A stretch of DNA of 64,000 nucleotides from Affinundibacterium flavidum (GTDB taxonomy: Bacteria > Pseudomonadota > Gammaproteobacteria > Burkholderiales > Burkholderiaceae_D), in NCBI RefSeq assembly GCF_014284175.1, contig NZ_JACOGA010000001.1:124001-188000 (forward strand), written 5' to 3'. The notes under the pieces are model-generated. The model had not been told where the DNA came from and did not search any database. It was given only the letters and a program-made list of their open reading frames with translations. The position numbers were made by a program, and so were the translations under genes. Of the stretch, positions 16,431 to 23,741 are shown in pieces (within the stretch, counting starts at the first letter, position 1; every line of letters starts with the position of its first letter).

Positions 16431-16874
16431 ATGAAAAAATCTCACACCGTTTGGGTTTACCTAGCAGGCATCATCGCCTTAATTGGCGTTGTCATCCACC
16501 TCGCCACCATCGTTGCAGGTCCTAGCTGGTATGTCTTTTTCGGCGCACCACCGAAGATCGTCCAATCCGCCCGTGATGGTACTTGGATCGCCCCGGTCGG
16601 TGGATTGGTGATTGCAGGTTTAATGGCAATCTGCGCGGCTTATGCATTTTCTGCACTTGGCGTGATACGACGCTTACCTTTGCTCCGCACCGGGCTCGCA
16701 GGCATGGCGACTATCTGTTTGTTACGCGCCTTAGTGCTATGGCCTTTGATGATCAATCATCCAGAGTTACGCAATACATTCGAGATCGTCGCTTCTATAG
16801 TGTGGGGTTTGGCTGGTGTGGGTTTTGTGTTTGGGTTTCGTTTGGTGCAAATGCAGAGCCGCGTAGCTATTTAA
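16431..16874 (+). CDS. hypothetical four-helix membrane protein
   Basis: This 147-residue integral membrane protein has four predicted helices at about residues 8-30, 51-73, 84-102 and 114-136. A conserved-looking AGPSWYVFFGAPP loop lies after the first helix. No family assignment can be made with confidence. The ATG at 16431 starts the only long open frame consistent with these helices; a longer overlapping frame on the same strand is an artefact for most of its length. Confidence 0.65.
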   Translation: MKKSHTVWVYLAGIIALIGVVIHLATIVAGPSWYVFFGAPPKIVQSARDGTWIAPVGGLVIAGLMAICAAYAFSALGVIRRLPLLRTGLAGMATICLLRALVLWPLMINHPELRNTFEIVASIVWGLAGVGFVFGFRLVQMQSRVAI

Positions 16875-16888
16875 TATTGAGGCAATTT

Positions 16889-17320
16889 ATGGATCTGCAA
16901 TTTGTACCTCCATTAGTTCTTGATGCTACGAAAGTCGGGGAGTATCCGGCTAGTGCAAAAGCCGGTGGCGGCTATGTATGGGATGCAGTGCTAGAGTATC
17001 GGGTGTGGTGTCACCCAGAACTTGGAGCGCCTGATGTCTGTGAAGGGAATGATTATTTCTACGCCTTTGAAACCTATGCAGAAGCAATCGAATATGCAGA
17101 ACAGCATAAGGGCTGCGAAGAACCACTAGCATTGATTTTGCAGTGTGAATACATAGATGAACCCGAACCTGAACAATATGCGCATATTAAACAAGAACGT
17201 GTTGCCGAATGGCCAGTAGAATTTTTGAGTAGGCCGAGGCGTACAGAAAATACTATCCCCGATTTTCTGTCACCAAATGCTCCGTCAAATCGCTTAGCTA
17301 TATTGCGAGGGCAGGTTTAA
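16889..17320 (+). CDS. hypothetical cytosolic protein
   Basis: This acidic 143-residue protein has no signal peptide or membrane helix. The ATG at 16889 follows TTGAGG at good spacing and starts 14 bases after the preceding membrane-protein gene. The frame extends upstream into that gene, but the extension is out of phase with it and has no support. Visible features are a Tyr/Glu-rich centre (YFYAFETYAEAIEYAE) and a Pro-Glu stretch (EPEPEQY). The family is not recognised. Confidence 0.7.
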   Translation: MDLQFVPPLVLDATKVGEYPASAKAGGGYVWDAVLEYRVWCHPELGAPDVCEGNDYFYAFETYAEAIEYAEQHKGCEEPLALILQCEYIDEPEPEQYAHIKQERVAEWPVEFLSRPRRTENTIPDFLSPNAPSNRLAILRGQV

Positions 17321-17404
17321 CTTCTAAATTGACAACGGTGCGTAATATCACTAGTTCTACAATTTCTCTGCTAAGAAAAAAACAGCAAACTTAGTCAATA
17401 AAAA

Positions 17405-18268
17405 ATGAAAATTTTTCTCACTCTCGTTTTCGGTATTTTAATCAGCGCATGTGCATCCACTAATCAAACAAGAGCAACGACGCCAACCGCACAAAACTAT
17501 AACCATCTACCAGCACTACAAGGCGATTATTTCAAAATAAATTCGACCTATGTAAGCAGAGATTTTCATATCAATGTGCGACTTCCTCAAGGCTATCACG
17601 CTAACGACGCCACTACGTATCCCGTGGTGTATGTGTTGGATGGCGATAGCCTTTTTCCGCTACTGGCACCTACCCACCTTTTTTTGAATTACGACGAAAA
17701 ACTCCCCGAAGCGATTATTGTTGGTATCAGCTATGGCAGCTTCGATCCGACGATTAATAAACGCAACATCGACTTCTCAGCATCCGCAATCGATGCCGCG
17801 CTCGGTGAAGATGGTGCACCACGTTTTTTAGATTTTCTGAAAAAAGAATTGATCCCCAAAATTGAAAATCAATTCCGCGCCAATGCCGCAAAACGCATAC
17901 TGGTCGGGCAATCACGTGCAGGCTATTTTGTATTGTGGTCAGCGCTGGAGGATCCCGATTTATTCTGGGGACGCATCGCCAGCAATCCAGCCCTAACGCC
18001 AGGCCGTGCACGGTTTTTTGAAGCAGCCGCAAATCACACCAAAAAAGACTTGAAAGTCGCGATCAGCTCCGGTACTCGTGACACTGAACAAAGACAGCGT
18101 AATGCGACGGAGTGGGGTACAAACTGGTCATCCCGCACTGATGCGCCTTGGGCTGTCAATCTGATTAAGCTAGAAGGCGGCACACATGCTGCGACGATTG
18201 GTGAGACTTATCGACGGGCTATGCTCTGGTTGTTTGAAACAGAAATTGCTGCGGTCAAAGTGCCATGA
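17405..18268 (+). CDS. putative esterase lipoprotein (alpha/beta hydrolase, esterase D type)
   Basis: This 287-residue exported hydrolase has a leader ending in ISACAS, so it is probably a lipoprotein (Cys about 16). The strand VVYVLDGDSLF, the nucleophile elbow ILVGQSRAGYF (Ser at the centre of GQSRAG) and the late histidine in GGTHAATIGETYRRA mark the putative-esterase family (PF00756), which hydrolyses esters such as siderophore lactones or S-formylglutathione. The substrate is open. The ATG at 17405 is preceded only by A-rich sequence. Its 3' end abuts the first copy of the duplicated intergenic element. Confidence 0.85.
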   Translation: MKIFLTLVFGILISACASTNQTRATTPTAQNYNHLPALQGDYFKINSTYVSRDFHINVRLPQGYHANDATTYPVVYVLDGDSLFPLLAPTHLFLNYDEKLPEAIIVGISYGSFDPTINKRNIDFSASAIDAALGEDGAPRFLDFLKKELIPKIENQFRANAAKRILVGQSRAGYFVLWSALEDPDLFWGRIASNPALTPGRARFFEAAANHTKKDLKVAISSGTRDTEQRQRNATEWGTNWSSRTDAPWAVNLIKLEGGTHAATIGETYRRAMLWLFETEIAAVKVP

Positions 18269-18317
18269 TTTTGGGTTTTGCGTGGTGCCAATTTGTCATG
18301 GATTAACTTCATCGTAG

Positions 18318-18497
18318 GTGCGATCACCTTTGCGTAATCGCACGTATGAAAATGGCGATGTTTTAAGGGATAAAATTTAGTAAAGTTGGTTTGTAGAGCT
18401 GATTTAAGATATTGTTTTAAATATATTAGAAAGAAAAAGATATACTTGCGATCACTCAAAGCTGATCGCACCTGAAGCGCTAGTTGGGACTCGTAAA
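18318..18497 (+). repeat. duplicated intergenic element, copy A
   Basis: This is an A+T-rich block upstream of the membrane-protein gene at 18.5 kb. It contains GCGATCACC...ACGTATGAAAA, AAAGTTGGTTTGTAGAGCTG and a stem TGCGATCAC / GATCGCACCT before GCGCTAGTTGGGAC. The same blocks in the same order occur at 19,553-19,752, just before the next gene. Confidence 0.6.
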
Positions 18498-18522
18498 TAA
18501 ACGTAAACACCAAAATAGGCAA

Positions 18523-19482
18523 ATGAATATGAATAAGAAAACACTTACTCAGGTCAGTCAAATCGATTGGCGCTTTTGGAGCGCAAGTTGCATATTAGGA
18601 TTTACCGCCGGACTATTTGCCGGAATGAGCGAATCTCCGGTAGGGTTGACATTAGTAGCAGGAATCTTTGGCCTCATTGGAGGTGGTGGTATGTATAGCC
18701 TGCTCTCAAAGGGAAGTCCGTTAAAGCAATCTGAAGAAAAACCGCCTGGCAATAATGAGGTTTGGATGTTGTTGCAGTCTGCGGCCTTAGCTACATCGTT
18801 GTTCTGTATATTTTCAATACTTGGTGTATCGATAGGAATTGCTCTAAGGGAAGGTTGGATATTGCCAAAATCATCTAGTCACGTTTCAAAACTGATTCCA
18901 ATAGCGGAAGAAGGCGGACATCTTTTGAGAAGACAACAGTTGAAGTTACTCATCCTTCAAACTGAACTTGTTAGCCTTGGAGTATCAAATGAAGAAAATA
19001 ATCATTTTGTGAGGAGTTTTATCTCTACAGGTAAAAACACTCGAGCCGAAGGGTTTAGTGAAAATGAATCTCTCAGGCATCTAAAACTTGAGGCAAAGAA
19101 TCTCTCGATAGCTGTTTCGAAAGCGTTGGAGATCCTAAGCAATTCAGATGAAAACAATTCAAACGCAAAGATCAACTCAAAAACATCAGAAATTGAAGAT
19201 AACGAGGATGTCCAACGTCGTATTAAATCATTGAATGAGATAAAGTATGGTGATGTTATACGAGCCTATGAATATCTCAAGGTTGCAGCTCCTGCTGCGA
19301 ACAAAGTTCACAATTTTGTTGAAGATTCAAGTGTGCCAGAGCTGTCGGCAATACTTGATTTGATATCGCGATACCGTGAAGCCCGTGTGGATCAGCCTGC
19401 ATATGGACGAGCATCTCCATTGGTTCCGCCGAAGAAGCTATTTGGATCCGAACCAGAACGTAAGGCATCTATTAAAAATTGA
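18523..19482 (+). CDS. hypothetical membrane protein
   Basis: This 319-residue protein has three hydrophobic segments near the N-terminus (about residues 17-35, 40-62 and 80-103). A long, charged and presumably cytosolic or periplasmic helical part follows. No family is recognised. The ATG at 18523 is chosen because AATAGG precedes it; the frame opens at an upstream TTG inside the duplicated element. Codon use is more A+T-rich than in the neighbouring spoVR cluster, which, with the flanking repeats, suggests horizontal acquisition together with the next gene. Confidence 0.65.
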   Translation: MNMNKKTLTQVSQIDWRFWSASCILGFTAGLFAGMSESPVGLTLVAGIFGLIGGGGMYSLLSKGSPLKQSEEKPPGNNEVWMLLQSAALATSLFCIFSILGVSIGIALREGWILPKSSSHVSKLIPIAEEGGHLLRRQQLKLLILQTELVSLGVSNEENNHFVRSFISTGKNTRAEGFSENESLRHLKLEAKNLSIAVSKALEILSNSDENNSNAKINSKTSEIEDNEDVQRRIKSLNEIKYGDVIRAYEYLKVAAPAANKVHNFVEDSSVPELSAILDLISRYREARVDQPAYGRASPLVPPKKLFGSEPERKASIKN

Positions 19483-19552
19483 GCGATCAATTCGTAGTTG
19501 TTACAAATTTCTGCGGTATTAATTTTAGGGCTACTATTTGATAGTGGTTTTA

Positions 19553-19752
19553 TTGCGATCAGTGTCGCGTTTTATACGTATGAAAACAGCTTGTAATAAG
19601 AGATATTTCGAGCAAAAAACTTTGTGAAAGTGACTTGTATAGCTGATTTAAAGTGTAGTTATCAATTTCGTTTTGAGTATGTTAGGATTAAAATACATTT
19701 GTGCGATTACGACTATTCTAGTCGCACCTACGGCGCTGGGACATAAGTAAAT
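19553..19752 (+). repeat. duplicated intergenic element, copy B
   Basis: This is a diverged direct copy of the element at 18,318-18,497. Shared blocks are TGCGATCA, ACGTATGAAAA, TTGTATAGCTGATTTAAAG (GTAGAGCTGATTTAAG in copy A) and the stem TGCGATTAC / GTCGCACCT before GCGCTGGGAC. It ends at the start codon of the PD-(D/E)XK-like gene. Confidence 0.6.
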
Positions 19753-20427
19753 ATGGCACTTACACAAATGCAAGTAATTCAATCTCTAGGCGAGGCAATG
19801 AATTGGCTCGAAAGGGAGCTGGCTTGGGGAGTGCAAGCAGCAGCACTTAGTCACCTAATGGGACGCATCGGTGAGCTCTATGTTGCACTCTTAAAAAATG
19901 GGCAAATGGCTAATCAAGTAAACGAAAGAGGTTATGACGTAATTACTCGAAATCGCGAAAGAATTTCGGTAAAGACAACTACGATGAGTAATGGTAAGGG
20001 ACACGTAGATTTTAATGCTAATACACTTGATTTGGTAGATAGGGTGGTAATTTTACGATTTAATGTTGAAGAGTTGGAGATTGAAGTTTTGCTGGATAAA
20101 GTGATTAGTGAGGTGCTGCCATTAATGTCGGTATCAAAGAATGGGAAAAAAACTATTTCACTTTCGAAATTAACGCCCAAGAAAATTTTCTCTCATGAGC
20201 TTGTGAAGGTAAAAGAAGCTGCTTATCAAAATCTTCGTATTATTGAGCTGGAGAATGGTGCAATTGAGATTTATGAGGATAATGTTAAAGCTGCTAAGAG
20301 CCATCCAATCCTTCGGAAAATTGCCTTTGAAATTTCTGTGCCACTGTTAAATAGTAAGGGCAATCCATACAATACAAGACAACTGGGCTCGCTAGTCATA
20401 TCTGCATTGAGCTTAGATGGGAGTTAG
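19753..20427 (+). CDS. PD-(D/E)XK nuclease-like protein
   Basis: This 224-residue cytosolic protein has the spacing of a restriction-type nuclease core. The probable residues are Glu41 in GRIGELYVALL, Asp62 in ERGYDVIT and Lys74 in RISVKTT, followed by a GHVDFNANTL strand. A C-terminal module (about 170-220) contains NPYNTRQLGSLVI. The fold assignment is by motif inspection, so activity is not proven; a defence or genome-maintenance role is conceivable. The gene is A+T-rich compared with its neighbours, and a repeat copy precedes it. It converges on spoVR with only 56 bases between. Confidence 0.65.
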   Translation: MALTQMQVIQSLGEAMNWLERELAWGVQAAALSHLMGRIGELYVALLKNGQMANQVNERGYDVITRNRERISVKTTTMSNGKGHVDFNANTLDLVDRVVILRFNVEELEIEVLLDKVISEVLPLMSVSKNGKKTISLSKLTPKKIFSHELVKVKEAAYQNLRIIELENGAIEIYEDNVKAAKSHPILRKIAFEISVPLLNSKGNPYNTRQLGSLVISALSLDGS

Positions 20428-20483
20428 AAATGGTAACGCTCAAGTAATAGAGGTTACTTCGCAAATTCTTTTCGGATATATTT

Positions 20484-22091
20484 TCACCCCCGCCGCCCCT
20501 TACGTTTCTCCAACTTACACTCCTGCGTAGCAATAATCTGATTATTGCTATCCACAGTCTCCAGATACACGTCAAATCCCCATAGCCTTGCCACATGTTT
20601 TAATACTTCTGCTGTTTGATTATTCAGTGGCCTGCGCAGGTATTGGTTGTGGCGTAGGGTGAGGGCGCGGTCGCCTTGTAGGTCTACTGACCAGACTTGG
20701 ATGTTGGGTTCGCGATTGCCGAGGTTGTATTGGCCTGCGAGTTGTTGGCGTATGGCGTGGTAGCCGGCTTCGTCGTGGATGGCGGAGACGCTGAGGGTCT
20801 TTTTGCTGTCGTCATCTAAGATTGCGAAGAAGTGAAAATCTCGTATCAATTTGGGTGATAGATATTGCGCGATGAAGCTTTCGTCTTTGAAATTACGCAT
20901 GGCGAAATGCAGGGTTTTTAGCCAGTCTGCGCCTGCGATATCGGGGAACCATAGTCTGTCTTCTTCGGTAGGGTGTTCGCAGATGCGGCGGATGTCGCTC
21001 ATCATCGCGAAGCCTAGCGCGTAGGGGTTAATGCCGTTGTAGTACTTACTGCTGACTGGCGGTTGGTAGACGACATTGGTGTGGCTTTGTAAAAACTCCA
21101 TCATGAAGCCATCGCCGACGATGCCTTCTTCAAATAGTTGATACAAGATGGTGTAATGCCAAAACGTCGCCCAGCCTTCGTTCATGACTTGCGTTTGTCT
21201 TTGCGGGTAAAAATATTGCGAAATCTTGCGGATGATGCGGACGATTTCTCTCTCCCACGGTTGTAGTAGTGGCGAATATTTTTCTATGAAGTAGAGCAGA
21301 TTTTCTTGTGGCTCTTCGGGATAGCGGCGTATTTCTTCTTCGCTGACCACGTCTTCGCGGCGTGGCACGGTGCGCCACAGATCATTGACTTGCGATTGCA
21401 GATAACGCTCGCGTTCTTCTTGTCTTTCTTTTTCTTCGGCGAGTGAGATTTTGGTGGGGCGTTTGTATCTGTCTACACCATAGTTTTGCAGCGCGTGGCA
21501 GGAATCGACTAAGAGTTCTACCGCCTCTATGCCATAGCGTTGTTCGCAGTCGCTGATGTATTGTTTGGCGAAGACCATGTAGTCAATGATGGCGTCGGCG
21601 TCGGTCCAGGTGCGGAACAGGTAATTGCCTTTGAAGAAGGAGTTGTGGCCATAGGCGGCATGCGCGATCACCAGTGTTTGCATGGTGAGGCTGTTTTCTT
21701 CCATCAGATAGGCGATGCAAGGATTTGAGTTGATGACGATTTCATACGCCAGCCCCATGTGACCGCGCTTGTAGTTTCTCTCTGTGGATAAGAAGTGTTT
21801 GCCGAAAGACCAGTGGTTGTACGATACCGGCATGCCGACTGAGGCGTAGGCATCCATCATTTGTTCGGCGGTGATGATTTCTAATTGATTTGGGTAAGTG
21901 TCTAGCTGAAAGTTTTTGGCGACGCGAGCGACTTCTTCATGCGCTTGTTCTATCAATTCGAAGGTCCATTCTGATTGATCTGGTAGGCGGCGCGGATTGC
22001 GCGAGGAAGTAGATTCGGCTGAAGGCGTACCTGTCATATTGTCATCCGCAATATTTTCATCTTTAATCGCATTGTGGCTATTCATACGCAT
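20484..22091 (-). CDS. spoVR: SpoVR-family protein (YcgB)
   Basis: This 535-residue cytosolic protein belongs to the SpoVR/YcgB family. It shows the family segments YPNQLEIITAEQMMDAY, HWSFGKHFL, NPCIAYLMEENSL, ANEGWATFWHY-like EGWATFWHYTIL, and NPYALGFAMM. The molecular activity is not established; the family is linked to spore cortex formation in Bacillus and to stress survival with YeaGH in enterobacteria. GAGGA precedes two in-frame ATGs (22091 and 22085); spacing slightly favours 22085. It is the last gene of the prkA-yeaH-spoVR cluster, with 12 bases between it and yeaH. Confidence 0.95.
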   Translation of the reverse strand: MRMNSHNAIKDENIADDNMTGTPSAESTSSRNPRRLPDQSEWTFELIEQAHEEVARVAKNFQLDTYPNQLEIITAEQMMDAYASVGMPVSYNHWSFGKHFLSTERNYKRGHMGLAYEIVINSNPCIAYLMEENSLTMQTLVIAHAAYGHNSFFKGNYLFRTWTDADAIIDYMVFAKQYISDCEQRYGIEAVELLVDSCHALQNYGVDRYKRPTKISLAEEKERQEERERYLQSQVNDLWRTVPRREDVVSEEEIRRYPEEPQENLLYFIEKYSPLLQPWEREIVRIIRKISQYFYPQRQTQVMNEGWATFWHYTILYQLFEEGIVGDGFMMEFLQSHTNVVYQPPVSSKYYNGINPYALGFAMMSDIRRICEHPTEEDRLWFPDIAGADWLKTLHFAMRNFKDESFIAQYLSPKLIRDFHFFAILDDDSKKTLSVSAIHDEAGYHAIRQQLAGQYNLGNREPNIQVWSVDLQGDRALTLRHNQYLRRPLNNQTAEVLKHVARLWGFDVYLETVDSNNQIIATQECKLEKRKGRRG

Positions 22092-22103
22092 TTTTCCTCA
22101 GCC

Positions 22104-23372
22104 TCACTTGCTTTGTTTTTTAAAGAGTTCTCTAAACACGGGATAGATGTCGGCCGGCTCCTCAATTTTTTGCATGGCGAAGTGAGATTTTTGCTCTTTA
22201 ACTTGCAGGTATTCTTGCCACAGATTTTGTGGATCGCCATCAGTGATTTCGACGTAGGCGTAGTACTGCACCATGGGCATGATGGTGTTCATCAGGATTT
22301 GTTTGCAGATGACAGAATCATTGTCCCAATTGTCGCCGTCTGATGCCTGCGCAACGTAGGCGTTCCAGTCGCTGGAGGCGTAGCGCGTTTGTATGACTTC
22401 GGTCAATAAGCGCAGGGCAGAGGACACAATCGTGCCGCCTGATTCGCGTGAATGAAAGAATTCATGTTCATCGACTTCGAGCGCCGATGTGTGATGGCGG
22501 ATGAAAACGACTTCGATTTTTTCATAAGCGCGTTGCAAGAATAGATAGAGCAAAATAAAGAAACGCTTGGCGATATCTTTTTTCTTTTCATCCATAGAGC
22601 CGGAAACATCAAGCAGGCAAAACATCACGGCTTGTGTGCTGGGTTTAGGTACTTTGATCCGATTGCTGTAGCGTAGATCGAAAGGATCGATAAAAGGAAT
22701 CGCTAATAATCGGGTGCGCAGATGATGAATCTCTTGGCGGATTTTAAGGATTCTAGGGTCTTGATTGTCGCTGGTCTCAGCCAATAATTCGGCTAGTTCT
22801 TCTTCCGCTTGTTTTAAGCGTTTACTGGATTTACCACCGACGGCGATGCGCCTGCCTAATGCGCCGCGTAACGAACGTAACACGTGCAATGAAGACGCAG
22901 TGCCAGTGGTGCTATAGCCTGCGCGTTGATTTTTGAAATCGGTGGTGGCGGTGAGTTGGGTTTTGATGAGATTGGGTAATTCTAAATCTTCAAAAAAATA
23001 ATTCAAAAATTCTTCTCGACTGATTTGAAAAACAAAATCATCTTCGCTGATGTCTTCACTATTGCCGGCTTGACCTTTGCCTTTACCTGCGCCACCTTTG
23101 GGACGCTCAATTTGATCGCCGGTTTGGTATTCTTGGTTTCCTGGGTTGACGCTTTCCCAGACACCACCGTGGGAGTGACCGAAGTTCGGTTCGTTGACAT
23201 CTTTGACTGGGATCGCGATTTTTTCACCGCTATCCATATCGGTGATAGAGCGGCCTTTGATAGCGCGCGTGACCGCGTCTTTGATCTGGCCTTTATAGCG
23301 ACGCAAAAAACGCTCGCGATTTGGGGCAGATTTGTTTTTGCCTTGAACTCGTCTGTCGATTAAATGTACCAA
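22104..23372 (-). CDS. yeaH: YeaH/YhbH-family protein (DUF444, VWA-like)
   Basis: This 422-residue protein belongs to the DUF444 family that accompanies the PrkA kinase. The N-terminus (MVHLIDRRVQGKNKS) is typical. A Gly/Lys-rich segment lies at about 92-105 and the C-terminal half is VWA-like, with the metal site LLDVSGSMDE and SGGTIVSSAL. It may be a partner or substrate of the kinase; the mechanism is unproven. The gene stands between spoVR and prkA, separated from prkA by a repeat-filled gap of 369 bases. Confidence 0.95.
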   Translation of the reverse strand: MVHLIDRRVQGKNKSAPNRERFLRRYKGQIKDAVTRAIKGRSITDMDSGEKIAIPVKDVNEPNFGHSHGGVWESVNPGNQEYQTGDQIERPKGGAGKGKGQAGNSEDISEDDFVFQISREEFLNYFFEDLELPNLIKTQLTATTDFKNQRAGYSTTGTASSLHVLRSLRGALGRRIAVGGKSSKRLKQAEEELAELLAETSDNQDPRILKIRQEIHHLRTRLLAIPFIDPFDLRYSNRIKVPKPSTQAVMFCLLDVSGSMDEKKKDIAKRFFILLYLFLQRAYEKIEVVFIRHHTSALEVDEHEFFHSRESGGTIVSSALRLLTEVIQTRYASSDWNAYVAQASDGDNWDNDSVICKQILMNTIMPMVQYYAYVEITDGDPQNLWQEYLQVKEQKSHFAMQKIEEPADIYPVFRELFKKQSK

Positions 23373-23439
23373 TTTGTGCTCCCGAACAAGTTCTGTTTTT
23401 GAGGCTTTGGTGTTGCTGGTCTGTAACTACTTTCTCAGG

Positions 23440-23567
23440 TCTCTACATAAGTCGGAGTGCCGTGAAAAGTCCCCTCCCTTTCAAGGGGAGGGTTAGGGTG
23501 GGGATGGGGTTTGGTGGAGTAATTAGCTTTCGTCGTTGCGCTACTAAAACCCATCCCTATCCCGACC
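23440..23567. repeat. dispersed intergenic element, copy 2 (inverted)
   Basis: Read on the minus strand it shows the same block order as the copy at 13.5 kb: GGGATAGGGATGGGTTT, then CCCATCCCCACCCTAACCC, then CCCTCCCCTTGAAAGGGAGG, then CTCCGACTTATGTAGA. Confidence 0.65.
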
Positions 23568-23595
23568 TTCCACCGCGACGCTTGCAAGCGTCTTA

Positions 23596-23640
23596 GAGAT
23601 TCGTGGCGCAAAGCATGCTTTGCGAAATCCCACGAATCTC
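23596..23640. repeat. nested palindrome
   Basis: The outer arms GAGATTCGTGG and CCACGAATCTC flank a perfect 18-base palindrome CGCAAAGCATGCTTTGCG (23607-23624). It lies in the prkA-yeaH spacer. Confidence 0.7.
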
Positions 23641-23695
23641 CCCTTGCAGGGGAAGGGGCTCCGAGCCCTACATTTCTTAACCTCCCTCACCCCAA

Positions 23696-23727
23696 CCCCT
23701 CTCCCGCATGCGGGAGAGGGGCTTTTC
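23696..23727 (-). terminator. perfect 26-base palindrome, possible attenuator or 3' end of prkA mRNA
   Basis: CCCCTCTCCCGCA is followed directly by its reverse complement TGCGGGAGAGGGG (23696-23721), with TTTT on the plus-strand side. Read from prkA the tail is not T-rich, so transcript stabilisation is as likely as termination. Confidence 0.45.
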
Positions 23728-23741
23728 AAACCTCCAACCCC

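Larger units (their letters stand above)
23373..23741. other. repeat-filled spacer between prkA and yeaH
   Basis: These 369 bases contain no gene. They hold the inverted second copy of the dispersed intergenic element, a 45-base nested palindrome (23596-23640) and a 26-base perfect palindrome (23696-23721). Together they could attenuate yeaH-spoVR relative to prkA or process the mRNA. Confidence 0.6.

Noticed and set aside
16583..16888. Upstream extension of the hypothetical gene at 16.9 kb
   Set aside because: It overlaps the four-helix membrane protein in another frame; the ATG at 16,889 with GAGG is the supported start.
18318..19752. Integron attC sites flanking the A+T-rich genes
   Set aside because: The repeated element lacks the paired RYYYAAC / GTTRRRY core sites, and no integrase is in the window.
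23025..23363. Plus-strand frame opposite yeaH
   Set aside because: It is a shadow of the minus-strand DUF444 gene, whose family motifs are clear.
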